Source of the DNA: Portulaca oleracea
Taxonomy: Eukaryota; Streptophyta; Magnoliopsida; Caryophyllales; Portulacaceae
Assembly: GCA_029582165.1 (NCBI GenBank)
Contig: CM055871.1
Location: 3,045,501-3,109,500 of the forward strand
Direction: 5' to 3'
DNA: 64,000 bases
Shown here: piece by piece, positions 9,763-21,700 of the stretch
How positions within the stretch are numbered: position 1 is the first letter of the stretch
Layout: each line of letters begins with the position of its first letter
Made by a program: the position numbers and the translations under genes
Notes under the pieces: generated by a model
Seen by the model: the letters and a program-made list of their open reading frames with translations, nothing else
What the model was told of the DNA's origin: nothing
Databases searched by the model: none

Positions 9763-10430
9763 TTATGTATATTGCAAGTCTGTTGCTCAGCGACTGAGGG
9801 GCTCATATACCAAAGCAAAAATTGAAAGTATACATATTATAAGTCGTGACAGCCAGTAGATCATTATATTTTGTATGTATTGAATAAAAGGATAGAATGG
9901 AAATTCTGTGAACAAAAATCTTACGTAGAAATTTGTGGTTCAGTGTTTATCAAAACCAAAAGATATCGTAGAGAACCTCAGATATCAATGTAGGCTCTTC
10001 AGAAACCATCCCATTCTCATCATAAAGGGGCTAGCTATTTTATTGTTTAGAAAGGGCAATCATGCATGTACATTTATTAGCTAAGTCAACAAATATATAA
10101 ATAAAAATCTTATTTTATCAATCATATTAGATAATTAATAGACATTTAATACATAGTTTTATATTTATGAAAATATATAAATAAATATTTTATATAGCTT
10201 GTAAGTCATAATAGTCCTTAAAGTAATGAAATATATCATTATATTAATGATTTAAATATCCTTATATTTATTTATTTTTTTTGAGTGAGTTAGGTGAAAT
10301 TCAAAATGGTACGTTATTGACTCAAGATACTTATCATTTTGCTTTTCAAAAAGACACACCACAGATCATATAACAAATTTGACCATTGACTTCAGATCAC
10401 AGCCAAAAGCTATATATACAAAATTGTTGA
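9763..10430. other. AT-rich intergenic DNA
   Basis: No gene seen. The copia target duplication GTTGA closes this stretch at 10426-10430. Confidence 0.5.
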
Positions 10431-10631
10431 TATTAACCATATTAGCATGATTCTATTAGCCGTTAATATGGTCTTAGAGATTGAGTAAATATTGTGTTTT
10501 ATCCTTTCCTATTTGGCTACTATCTTTTCCTATTTTGCTACTAGCTAAGAACAACTTTGTGTATATATGTATGAATCTTTTCCTCAGTAATAAAACACAG
10601 AACATTATTTTCCTCTTCACATATTTTATCA
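10431..10631 (+). repeat. Copia 5' LTR (201 bp)
   Basis: Runs from TATTAACCATATTAGC to CACATATTTTATCA. It begins TA rather than the canonical TG and ends CA. The internal segment near 10595 (CAGTAATAAAACACAG) probably holds the polyadenylation signal. Confidence 0.93.
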
Positions 10632-10644
10632 TGATATCAGAGCA
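10632..10644 (+). other. Primer binding site (initiator Met tRNA)
   Basis: TGATATCAGAGCA directly follows the 5' LTR and matches the copia consensus TGGTATCAGAGC with one mismatch. Confidence 0.88.
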
Positions 10645-10779
10645 GGACTAACAAATCTCCACTGTCACCGTCGCGATTCTGGTGTTCATCCGCATTTCCC
10701 CAACCGAAGTGTTTTCCTGCCTTCTACCTCGCCTCTTTTTTTTTTTTTTTTGCCCCTACATCTCTTCAACTCATTCAAA

Positions 10780-11373
10780 ATGACAGATTCAAAGCCCATA
10801 CATGTCGATCCCGCATCTCCATATTATTTGACGGGTCAAGCAATTCCAGGTAACTCACTGACCAAGGATCTCTTGAATGGTGATAATTATGCTACATGGG
10901 TACAAACTGCAACTATGGCTTTGAAATCCTACAACAAATTGGGTTTTGTTGACGGAACTATTACTAAACCAGTTCAAACATCTGCTCATTACTCAACATG
11001 GGAAATTGTTAATTCTATGCTTTGTTCTTGGATTTGGAATTCTCTTGATCCATCTGTACGTGCCACTGTCTCTCGTATTACTAATGCCCAACTTATGTGG
11101 AGTACTCTAGCCACTCGGTATTCAATTCCGAATGGTCCTCGCACTTACAAAATATGGTCAGATTTGTCTAATACCAAGCAAGGTCGTCATATGTCTGTCA
11201 TGGTTTATTACACAAAGCTTTTAGGCATGTGGGATGATTTGTTAACTTTATCTCCGTTGGACGCTTGTACTTGTGATAAAAAGGAGGAGAAAATATCATG
11301 GTTTGACAACCTTCGAATATATCAGTTTCTCATGGGTTTAGATGATATTTATATACATTGCGTACTCAAATAA
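10780..11373 (+). pseudogene. Copia gag (first part)
   Basis: Starts at ATG 10780 (MTDSKPIHVDPASPYYL), after the leader. Contains the copia gag core LLNGDNYATW and WIWNSLDPSVRATVSRITNA. The frame stops at 11371-11373, while gag sequence continues in another frame from about 11358 (INMNPLPSLDRVYAMVMQEE), so a small indel has broken gag here. The zinc knuckle lies in the next frame. In an intact element gag and pol would be one polyprotein. Confidence 0.9.
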
Positions 11374-14222
11374 TCAATATGAATCCCCTCCCTAGTTTGG
11401 ATCGTGTGTATGCTATGGTTATGCAGGAAGAATCACATCGAGGGATCACACAATCGCATTCAGAGCCTGCAGCTTTAGGGTTCTATGCCCAAATTGATCA
11501 ATCTGATCTAAGTCGATCTCGACCTCACTCCGCTCCAACTAAGCTTCCTGATCGCACTCCATCTGGGCGTCCCTGGTGCACTTTCTGCAGACGCGTTGGG
11601 CACACCCAGGATCGATGTTTCAAGTGCCTCGGGAGGCCGCCACCAGGGAGAGGACGAGGGCGCGGACGTCCTGTAACTTTCCAGCCCACTTCTATTGGCT
11701 CGTCTACTAATCAGACTGCTAATGTCGCTGCTACTTTGGTCCCTGTTGCTCCAGCTAATAACTCTGGTTTTTCAAGTGCACCAAGTCAACCTATTATTCC
11801 GAGACTATCTGCTGACCAAGTGCAATGCTTATTGGCTTTCTTGGACTCTCCTCCAACAACCTCCGAATCTCTTACAGGTAACACTTTTCAACCACACTCG
11901 GCGTGGTTGATTGACAGTGGTGCCTCACACCACATGACGGGTAACAAGACTTTCTTCTCCCAATTACAAGATATATCACCCTGTTTGGTAGGTCTTCCTA
12001 ACGGAGGACAAACATATGCAACACAACAAGGGAACATATCACTTCAATCAGGCCTTGTGCTCCATAATGTCCTTTATGTTCCTGCTTTGCACGTTAACCT
12101 TATATCTGTGGCATGTCTAGTTTATGATTTGGATTGCCTTGTGATTTTCGGAAGAAAATTATGCATTGTGCAGGACCGCACTTTGAGGAACCTGATTGGA
12201 CTGGATAGGATGGAGAAGGGGGTGTACTTGTATCAACCAGTAGATCAAGCTCATGTAGCCGTTGTTCGCAATATGGAGTCGTATGATCTCTGGCATCGTC
12301 GTCTAGGACATCCGTCAAGTCAGCCGTTATCTCATCTTCATAATATTCTAGTAGATTCTACTTCCAATAAGAGTCTTTGTGATGTATGTTGCAAAGCCAA
12401 ACACACCCATTCTATTTTTCCTTCTAGTAATAGTTGTGCATCAGACCCCTTTGTTCTGATTCATTGTGATATTTGGGGGCCGTATCGGTGTAGTACTCTT
12501 ACTGGTGCAACATATTTTTTTACCATTGTTGATGATTCAAGTCGTGCTATTTGGGTTTATTTGATGAATGATAAAAGTCAAACTGGAGAATTGCTTCAAA
12601 ATTTTTGCACTATGGTCTCTACTCAATTTGGGAAGACCGTTAAAATTATCCGCAGTGATAATGGTCAAGAGTTTCTATCTATACCTATGAAACATTTTTA
12701 CGCAGCCCACGGCGTCATTCATCAAACCTCTATGGTTGATACACCCCAACAAAATGGTCGCGTTGAGCGAAAGCATCGTCATATTCTTGAAGTAGCTCGA
12801 GCTCTTCGCTTTCAAGCTAATCTACCAATTGAGTTTTGGGGGGAATGTGTTCTAACCACTGCTCATCTCATTAACTGCACTCCTTCTTCCGTCCTCAAAT
12901 ACAAAACACCTCATGAAGTCCTCTTTGGCTCACCCCCCGTTTATTCTCACATACGAGTCTTTGGGTGCTTGTGCTACGTACATGTTAAAACCCAAGACAA
13001 ATTTGCTCCTCGGAGTCATCGATGTATATTTCTTGGCTATCCTCCAGGGAAGAAAGGATGGAAGGTCATGGATCTTGAAACATATGACATTTTTATCTCT
13101 CGTGATATGAAATTTGATGAAAATGTGTTCCCATTTTTGTCACCCATGTCCGCCTCTCATTCAACAGATATTGTTTTCCCTATATCCCCAACTTGGGATT
13201 CTATTGATAGTGGTGCACCACCTGTTGAGCAAGGGGGAGATCCACCATCTCCTCAAGTTGACACTCCCGAGCCACATTCATCAACTCCAAGTGTGGATCC
13301 TCCATCTCCTGTTCTTGGTCAAGGCAAGCGTTACAAGCGTCCCCCGGCTATCTACCGTGACTTTGTATGCAACATTGCCAGAGTCGCTGCCTCCTCTTCG
13401 CTGTCCTTACCTTCCAGTGGTTCAAGTGGTCCCAGGTATCCCATGCCAATTTTCTTAATGCAGTCACCTCTAGGGTTGAACCTCGCTCTTCAAGATCCTT
13501 GTTGGCGCGCTGCCATGCGCGATGAGATTGATGCACTCGAAAAAAATGAGACTTGGACAATTGAACCGCTACCGCCTGGGAAGAAGGCCATTGGTTGCAA
13601 ATGGGTATACAAAATTAAGTATCAATCTGACGGGTCAATCGAACGATACAAAGCTCGAGTTGTAGTTCGGGGAGACACACAAGTGGAAGGTCTAGACTAT
13701 AATGAAACGTTTGCCCCGGTCGCCAAAATGGTAAGTGTTCGACTTTTTCTAGCAGTTGCCGCTATCAAGGGGTGGGAGCTACATCAAATGGATGTCAATA
13801 ATGCTTTTCTTCATGGTGATCTACATGAAGAAGTTTACATGAGGCCTCCTCCCGGTTTCTCCGTATCCGATCCCAATTTGGTTTGCCGACTTCACAAATC
13901 CTTATATGGCCTACGTCAATCTCCCCGAAATTGGTTTGCTAAGCTTGCCAAGGCTTTAAGAGTATATGGTTTTCTCCAATCTCATGCAGACCACACCCTT
14001 TTCACTTTCCAGAAAGGTCCTGTCTTTCTTGCAATCTTGGTTTATGTAGATGATCTTATTCTTGCCGGTAACAATGGCGTGGCTTGCACCGACTTCAAGA
14101 AGTACCTTAATGAGTGCTTCAAACTAAAGGATCTTGGCCCTCACAAGTATTTTTTGGGTCTCGAAGTTGCTCGCAATTCTACAGGTTTCTATCTCAACGC
14201 AAATATGCCTTGGAAATTTTAA
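11358..14222 (+). pseudogene. Copia gag end, protease, integrase, reverse transcriptase
   Basis: About 950 codons are open. In order: zinc knuckle CTFCRRVGHTQDRC; aspartic protease AWLIDSGASHHM (Asp codon 11913); integrase with [12 protein letters not shown] and CDVC zinc-binding residues, a core with CDIWGPY, RSDNGQEF and QQNGRVERKHR (the D,D,E positions); then reverse transcriptase with KWVYKIKYQSDG, FAPVAKMVSVR, QMDVNNAFLHG, YGLRQSPRNWF and the catalytic LVYVDDLILAG (YVDD codons 14043-14054). The frame ends early at 14220-14222, and sequence after this resumes in another frame. Confidence 0.93.
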
Positions 14223-14890
14223 GGCGAATCTGGCCTCACAGCTGCTAAACCAAGTGTGGTTCCCATGGAGCAAAACCACACTCTTGCTCTCGCTGATGGT
14301 CCTCCCATAAGTGATCCGGGGCCTTATCGTCGTTTAGTTGGCCGCCTAGTCTATCTCACCATCACTCGCCCCGACATATGTTATGTTGTATATGTGTTGT
14401 CACAATTCATGCATGCTCCCCGTCCACAACACTGGAATGCTGCCATACGAGTCCTTCGTTACCTTAAAGGGGCCCATGGTCAGGGTGTTTTTCTCTCCGC
14501 TAATAGCACTCTTCAACTACAAGCATATTGTGACTCTGATTGGGCTGGGTGCCCTATCACCCGGCGATCTGCATCTGGATATTTTGTCACCTTAGGCGAC
14601 TCCCCCATATCCTGGCATACTAAGAAGCAACCCACCGTCTCTCGATCATCTGCTGAAGCTGAGTACCGTACCATGGCGGTCACCACTTGCGAGTTGACTT
14701 GGCTCAAATATTTCCTTGCTTCACTTGGGATTTGTCTTTAGCAACCTATGCGCCTATTCTGTAACAACCAGGTTGCTATTCACATCACCTCTAACCCCGT
14801 TTTTCATGAAAGGACCAAACATATTGACGATTGTCACTATGTTCGCGAACAACTTGTAGCCGGTCATATTGCCCCTGTTCATGTTTGAAC
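14223..14890 (+). pseudogene. Copia RT end and RNase H, frame-broken
   Basis: From about 14256 the frame encodes PGPYRRLVGRLVYLTITRPD, then RNase H with YCDSDWAGCPITRRSASGYF and SSAEAEYRTMAVTTCELTWL. It is interrupted at 14739-14741 by a stop. Homology continues to about 14890 in pieces ([13 protein letters not shown] sequence, then [13 protein letters not shown]). It is the 3' end of the same polyprotein. Confidence 0.88.
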
Positions 14891-14990
14891 CTCCGAACAA
14901 CTTGCCGATTTATTCACCAAGGCTCTTGGAGGTCAGCAGTTCATATACTTGCGAGACAAGTTGGGCATTCAGAATCTTCATGCTCCAACT

Positions 14991-15000
14991 TGAGGGGGAG
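14991..15000 (+). other. Polypurine tract
   Basis: TGAGGGGGAG directly precedes the 3' LTR, the standard copia plus-strand primer site. Confidence 0.9.
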
Positions 15001-15201
15001 TATTAACCATATTAGCATGATTCTACTAGCCGTTAATATGGTCTTTGAGATTGAGAAAATATTGTGTTTTATCCTTTCCTATTTGGCTACTATCTTTTCC
15101 TATTTTGCTACTAGCTAAGAACAACTTTGTGTATATATGTATGAATCTTTTCCTCAGTAATAAAACACAGAACATTATTTTCCTCTTCACATATTTTATC
15201 A
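15001..15201 (+). repeat. Copia 3' LTR (201 bp)
   Basis: Same length as the 5' LTR, with three visible differences in the first 65 bases and none seen after. Followed by the GTTGA duplication at 15202-15206. Confidence 0.94.
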
Positions 15202-15206
15202 GTTGA

Positions 15207-16007
15207 AGATTTTTCCATGCAGCATAAGCGACAATCGTGACAACTTTTGATAAACAAGATAAATTCTAGCAATCTTGGTTCTAAAGATGAAAGTTTGTTG
15301 TAAGTGAATGAGTATAGTACGTAATTCTTCATGTTGTTTCTTACCGGCAATAACTATACATTCTGTCCGGAGGCTTTACATTCGTTATATCAATCAGAAA
15401 CAGACCGCTGTAAAACCATATCAAAGAGCTAGAGGAAAGTAAAGGAGAGATTAATGATCCATGTGGGCCATGACCATGCATGGCATTTTCTTGTTTTTAC
15501 CATGGATAAAGTTGCGTTAAGAGAAACTTTATCCATGGTAAGTCAATACGTATTTCTTGTGCATAAAGCATATGTTCCGGATATGTATAATTCAATAATT
15601 GTATTATTGAAAGTAAATAATCTAGTACATATAAATGAACAATAATCATATTTAAAGTAAATGTCTCATGAGCATATAATAAATTGGAGGCTCCCCTTAG
15701 TTTGCGAGAGGAGTTTTTGAGGGTGTTTGACAATCAATTGTGGGTTGTTTTGACTGTTTTGTTAGCTATTTGACTTTTTGCCTGTTTTATTAGTCCTTTT
15801 TGTTAGTTGTTTGTGTATTTTGGTAGAGTTAGCTATTTGTAGTATAATTTTTTTGTTCGATTTTCAATTATACCGTTAGCTTTATTTTTTGTATTTTTTA
15901 ACATTATGATTTTTTAGTTTATTGTTAGTTTTTCCTTCATATATTTCTAGTGTTTTTTTTATTGATAGGTTTTTTCCATCATATTTGTGTGTTCAACAAA
16001 GTTATGG
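15207..16007. other. Intergenic DNA with one perfect hairpin
   Basis: No gene is supported. A 16-bp perfect stem lies at 15498-15540. The stretch from about 15720 is T-rich with repeated TTTGTTAGTT-like phrases, perhaps an old MITE. Confidence 0.45.
15498..15540. repeat. 16-bp perfect inverted repeat, 11-base loop
   Basis: TACCATGGATAAAGTT at 15498-15513 is followed after 11 bases by its exact complement at 15525-15540. No U tract follows, and it is short for a plant microRNA precursor. Function unknown. Confidence 0.8.
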
Positions 16008-16317
16008 GGGTGTTTGGCTACCCAGTTTTTTGGGTAGCTTTTAGCTTTTTGGATAGTTTTTAACTTTTTGACTAAGGTTAAAAAGCTACTTGAGGTGTTT
16101 GGTAAGTAGCTTTTTATATTAGCTTTTTGAGCCCAAAAAGCTAGTTTTCAAAAAGCTAGTTGATGAAGCTTTTTGAGGTAGCTTTTCACAAAAAGCTATT
16201 TTATCAAACACTTTTCCTGCAATCAGCTAGCCCAAACAGCTAAAGTCAAACAGCTAATCCAAAAAGCTATCATCTAACAGCTACAAGCTACCACCTACCA
16301 GCTAGTTGCCAAACATC
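16008..16317. mobile_element. MITE-like element rich in AGCTTTTTG palindromes
   Basis: The left end GGTGTTTGGCTACC and the reverse-complemented right end GATGTTTGGCAACTAGC form an imperfect inverted repeat. The inside has many copies of AGCTTTTTG and its complement, so the whole could fold back. Target duplication not resolved. Confidence 0.5.
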
Positions 16318-16385
16318 ATTTCATTTATTTGCCTAATTGCGCATGCCCTCCATTTATGTCATTTATCAAACTCTATTAATTTAAC

Positions 16386-16387
<2 letters not shown>

Positions 16388-16478
<91 letters not shown>

Positions 16479-16528
16479 TACTACTACTATTAGTAGTAGT
16501 AGTAGTAGCAGTAGCAGTAGTAGTAGTA
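16388..16528. repeat. Compound microsatellite (TTA)n-(CTA)n-(TAG)n
   Basis: About 30 TTA units are followed by CTA units, then TAG/CAG units, running directly into the end of an LTR at 16529. Open frames across it (poly-Ile, poly-Ser) are artefacts. Confidence 0.95.
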
Positions 16529-17779
16529 GTAGGACCCGGGAAAAAACTTCCATTGGTGTCCTACGCGATGTTAAGCGAATCGAAAGAGGTGTCTAGTCTT
16601 TAAGGGATTTGAATTCAATTTTTATTAATCAAAATGTTCAAAGAAATCTTGAATAAAAAGGTAAAATTCGAAAAGAAAGTGAATGAATCAAATTTAATAA
16701 ATTATAGAGTCGCCAATTAATTTTTGGTGAGAATTAATAAACTCAAATTAGACTCCGCAAATCGCGAACCATTAGATTCGGATCCGGGGGTAAGGTTACG
16801 AATTCGAAAGTAAAAACCTTCGAATTCGCTTGTTCAAAGAACGGACTCTACTAAATCGGTTCGTTAAAGAAAAGAGTTGAAGAGGAGAATTAATTAGGTT
16901 AATTTAAATTATTTAGATGCATGCGAAAAATTAAAGAACGAAAATAAATAAATGCGATGAATAAATAAAAGCAATAAACAAAACACAAATAAATAAATAA
17001 CAAAATTAAAGTTATCTTCTCAAGTAATCCGGTTTAAATTAGTCATAATTGATATTAGCATCAGGATTACAACAGTATAAGTGATTACAAGAAAATAAAA
17101 ATGACAAAAAAATAATGTCAAGTATAGATGTATGCAAATGATGAAGAGAGAAGAAGCATAAGAAGAGAGGGAGAAGAGGAAGAAGAGATCACCTAGTGTC
17201 AATACTCCTAGGTGATTCGGTGTAAAGAAAAACGATGGGAGTGAGGCTGTATTTATAGGGGAAATGGAATGAGGAAACTAGGGTTATGAAATAGAGAGGG
17301 GTAGTTGGGCCATTCTGATCAGTAGGAGGCCCAGTATGTTGGGATGAAAGGAAGCGGGCCACTGCGGACCAACGTGTTGGGTTATTTTGAGCTGCCTAAC
17401 TTCAAACGACCATAACTTTCCCATCCGACTTCCGATTAACTTGATTCAAGTGTCTTTGGAAAGCTTGTAATGAGTAGCTTTAGCTCCCAAAATTAAGAAA
17501 CTCATAGAGGTCGGTGGAAAGTCAGTAATTTAAAGAAAAGACTCAGGTGCATGAACAAAGGGCTGAGTTTTTGGAATATTTGAACGCAGATGGGTCAGAA
17601 ATGGAAATGGGCTATTGTGAAAGGCTTTTTTGTAGAGGAAATTTTATTTGGGTTGTTTTGTGGGTTTTTCATCATTTATGCATTTCAAGAATACTTGGCA
17701 TTTAATCCTAAAAAATAAAAATGCTCAAAATAAATTACATAATTACAAAGCTGAACTACGACAAAATTCAGCGTCTACA
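16529..17779 (-). repeat. 3' LTR of the Ogre-like element
   Basis: On the minus strand it runs from TGTAGACGCTGAATTTTG to GGGTCCTAC. The final CA of the canonical end is altered where it meets the (TAG)n microsatellite. Frames at 17020-17202 are shadows. Confidence 0.88.
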
Positions 17780-17796
17780 GTTAGCCCCCACTTTGA
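17780..17796 (-). other. Polypurine tract of the Ogre-like element
   Basis: On the minus strand AAAGTGGGGGCTAAC directly precedes the LTR start TGTAGACG. Confidence 0.8.
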
Positions 17797-18063
17797 TCGA
17801 GTCCGAGTAGGACGCTGGTCAAAGTAGTTTGATGACGCTAAAAATGATATGCCTTGGGAGCAAAGTCTCGAGGCTGGATTGCACTTGGAAGCAAACGTCC
17901 TGTGCCACATGTATGACTTGTAGCTGATTGACATTAAGAAACAATATCCTATGTCTTTGTTGATAGTCGACGCTTGGAAGCAATTGTCCTGCGCCTAGTC
18001 GATGATTATTTTCTAGTCTTTCCCGGTGTCGATGATGATTGTTTAGTCTTTCCCGGCGTCGAT

Positions 18064-18705
18064 GATGATTTTCCTTTGCTGGAGATGACGTAGATGCGAT
18101 ATCTGTTGTTGGGTTGGATGTGATATCCATTGTTGGAGACAACCTAGATGCGATATCTGTTGTCGGGGTAGATGCGATATCCTTTGCTAAAGATGACGTA
18201 GATGCGATATCTATTGTCGAGGTGGATGCGATAGAAGACGACGTAGATGCGATATCTCTTGTCGGGGTGGATGCGATATCCTTTGTTGATGATGACGTAG
18301 ATGTGATATCTATTGTCGGGGGCGATGCGGTATCCTTTGTTGCATACGACGTAGATGCGATAATCTATTGTCGGTTTGGATGCGATATCCTTTGCTGGAG
18401 ACGACATAGATGCAATATCTCTTGTCGGTTCGGATGTTATATCCTTTGTTGGAGACGACGTAGATGCGATATCTGTTGTCCGAGTGAATGCGATATCCTT
18501 TGTTGATGATGACGTAGATGCGATATCTATTGTCAGGGCGGATGCGATATCCTTTGTTGCAGACGACGTAGATGCGATTATCTATTGTCGGTTTGGATGC
18601 AATATCCTTTGTTGGAGATGACGTAGATGCGATATCTGTTGTCCGAGCGGATGCGATATCCATTGTCTGGAGACGACATAAATGCGATATTTGTTGTCCT
18701 TCTTA
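18064..18705. repeat. 54-bp minisatellite, about 12 units, in the 3' region of the Ogre-like element
   Basis: The anchor TAGATG recurs at 18091, 18145, 18199, 18244, 18298, 18352, 18407, 18461, 18515, 18569, 18624 and 18679, so the period is 54 bp with one 45-bp unit and a few 55-bp units. Each unit holds two GATGCGATATC half-units about 27 bp apart. A smaller repeat with TCTTTCCCGG and TCGATGATGATT precedes it (about 17998-18070). Because 54 is divisible by 3, long repetitive frames appear (VDAISIV, NKGYRI), which are by-products. On the minus strand the array lies between any former coding region and the 3' LTR. Confidence 0.95.
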
Positions 18706-21700
18706 ATGATGACATTCGGGTGATTTTATAATCCTCGAGAGTGTAATCAAAATCTCAGAGACCTAAAGTGTTTTTAGGTGCTCATCATTCTAATTTTTCT
18801 CGTCAGGATTTCGAGCTTAATCCTTGGATAATATTTGGGCTTCATCTCACATAGCCCGCAGTGTCTATCTACTGGCGACGACCTTGTTGTTGTCGGGTCT
18901 TCCAAACTTTCTCATAAGCTAATTCTTCATACCAATGAAGGTTGCTGAGTGGGTAATTGTCACCCCCCCCCCCACGACGACCACGATGATGACATGCATG
19001 CAATTGGTATGCTATTCTACATGTAATGCATAGACTCGAGACTTATGATCCAATTATGTACTCATGCACGACTTTGAGTTTCATGTGCTTGACTTCTTAA
19101 TGTAGCCTAATGCACACCTCTTAGTGACGTTGATGAAAGAATGTTATATGCACATATTCACATTATAATGCATGATGTGACTCTTTTTATTATTATTTAA
19201 TTTTTTTGTTTATGCGATGCATGTGACTCTTTTTTTGTTTTTATTACTCAAGAAGGAAAAAAATAATAATATGATTCGGAGTGAAAAAGAAAGAAAAAAA
19301 AAGTGACTCGAAATGAAAACTAACGTGACTTAAAATGAAAAAATATAAGCTCCTAGGACCTTAAAAAGAATGCACATGAACTAAGAAAAAATGGACATTG
19401 ATTTTGTGCATCCATGCAATATGAACAACCCCCGCTTTCCCGAGAAAAAAAAAGGAATAAGGAAAAATAAATAAAGACTTTGAATGTCAAGGATGATTTT
19501 GAAGTGTGTTTCAGGACAAGGCAAAATTAGTGAAAATGATGAGTTATCTTGTCGAACTGCTTCGTAAGTTGCCATGATGCAGATATTGAGTGATGAGTGA
19601 GCCCCCAGTTGTAATGTTGCAAAAAATGATATCCATGGAAGACTCGACCTGCTGCATGATGGGATGGGTAGGATGTTCAACCTCGATGTCATGGTTAGGA
19701 ACCCCAAGCACTAAGAAGGATTAAGCGACAAGCCATCTTGATTTTCCTTGCCTTTACTCTAGCTTTCTTGGTTCTTTTATTTGGGTAGGAGCAACAAGCC
19801 CCCAGTACTAGTGAACAAATAAATATCTTCAGGCGAGTCAGAAGATGGACCTGGGAGGGTGTTGTCTTCAAGTAATCCTTATTTTTATGCAATTGGCTTC
19901 TTGTTCTACTAAAGGAGTTATCCCTCACTCAGGTGTTCTGAAAGCGATGATTAACTGATGAAACTCATACATGCACTAATAACCAAATAAGAAGAGCTCA
20001 CAGGGTGAGGAACAATGGAGGATGGATTATGGAAAATATAAGAATGGTGGTATAGAAAATATGTTTTGTGAGTAGCTAGGCCCCAGTGGTGGGCAAGACG
20101 AGGCTATGGATGGTTAGGCGAGAGTAGTGATCAAATGAAAGGATGAGTAGTTCGATGGATAGAGGTTCGAAGTGATGGTGGTAGACGAGATGGTCTATGG
20201 ATGGAAGACCATGTTTCATGGGTTTATCTCATAAGGGAAGAGATGGTCAAAGGGCTATGGAATAATTACAATTTGATAGGTTTGGGTATGAAGGATGATC
20301 CAAGTCTGATGGAAAAAGTGATGCGCTTGGCGAAAAGAGTTTTTCATTGTCCTTAAAGACCAAGGTTCCCTCTCCTTTTGCCTAGCCCGCCTGGTGAGGT
20401 TTTCGGGCTAGCCACTCTTTATTCTCTCTCTCAAAGACCAAAATCTTTAATGACAGATTTATTTTAAAGTGAATTGCAGTGGTCGGGCCTCAAAGAGGTT
20501 CTCCTACGTATCCAATGTGGAATCAGGCCAGTCGTAGTTCAATTGGTGCAACTTTAAAGGATTGATGCCTCAAGAAGGACTTTTAGATAGGTGGGAAGGT
20601 TGAATGGGAAGGGTAGGTGTGAAGGTTTCATAGGAAGGTTTTGGGATTTGTGCGGGTGACTTATGTAAACTGACTATTGCCTCATATGCCTATTATCCTT
20701 GCTTTCTTCTCTTTTCTTTTCTTTTCTTTTTTTTTTTGCCTTTTCTTCTTTTATCTTTTTTCTCTTTTTTTGCTTCTTTTTTTTTTTTGAACTCGACTAC
20801 CTCAATCTATATTTCTCTTATCAATGATATTTGTCACCCGCAACATATTAGTTGGCTTAGATGGATTTGGGGATGAGATGGTCATAAAATGAATGACCGG
20901 GTTCGTGGTGGTTAAGAAGATGGTTTGAGAAGGTAATAATGTAGGTAAAGCGACTTGGTGAAAATGAAGATGGTGATGATGTAGGTGGTAAGGAGTGGAG
21001 GCCTCCTATTCTAGGCATGTCTTTTTAAGCTACATGATTTATTTGATAGTGAGATTCACTTTTAGATATGATTGGTCTTGTTCATCTGAATTCTCTCCTT
21101 TTGCCTAACCTGTTGGATGAGTGTTCAGGTTAGCTTCTCTCCTTTTAATTTTTACTCATTTACCTCTCCTTTTGCCCAACATGTAGGTGTTCATGTCAGC
21201 CTCGTATTTTATTTTAATTTTTTTTTAATGAAATTTGTCTCTCCTTTTGCCTAACTTCGCTTTGGCCATGAAGTTAGCCTCTCTTCTCTCCATTAACCTT
21301 GGACTCGGGATAGGACACAAAAGAAAAAATATATAAAATGAAGGTGTGATCGGGATGTGATATGGAAGATATGAGCAAATAGATATGTCAGACTTGGATG
21401 GTCACACGGGTGAGTGAGCTCTTCGATTCAAATCAAGAATGCAAGCACAAGATTCTTTCCTTAACAGTTTAGAAGCAAATGAAGGGTCGGGGAAGACAAG
21501 AGCCATAATCATAAAAGGTTTCATCTTTATTGAATGCAGCTAAGATGAATACATTAAAATCTACTTGGGATATATCCCAACTGACTCTGAAAATACAATG
21601 GGTCGCACACCTAAAATTTGAAAATATACAACATTAGGAGTTCTGTATACGAGTCATGTCATCTTCACCTCTAGTGTAGTTTGCGATCCTTTATTCATTT

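Larger units (their letters stand above)
10431..15201 (+). mobile_element. Ty1/copia retrotransposon, recent, frameshifted
   Basis: A 4,771-bp element bounded by two 201-bp LTRs and a 5-bp target duplication GTTGA (10426-10430 and 15202-15206). Domain order is gag, protease, integrase, reverse transcriptase, RNase H, which defines Ty1/copia. Short LTRs and the gag start suggest the Ale/Ivana-type group, which is inference. The LTRs differ at three positions I can see (about 98.5% identity), so insertion is recent, yet the coding region already has frame breaks near 11360 and 14222 and a stop near 14739. The copy therefore cannot move by itself. Confidence 0.95.

Noticed and set aside
16306..16596. 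Open frame of poly-Ile then poly-Ser
   Set aside because: It is translation of the (ATT)n/(TAG)n microsatellite and the LTR end.
18114..18663. Several repetitive frames on both strands (VDAISIV, NKGYRI)
   Set aside because: They arise because the 54-bp minisatellite unit is divisible by three. There is no start context, and the units vary in length.
18064..18705. CRISPR-like array
   Set aside because: Units are contiguous with no unique spacers of constant length, in a plant retroelement.
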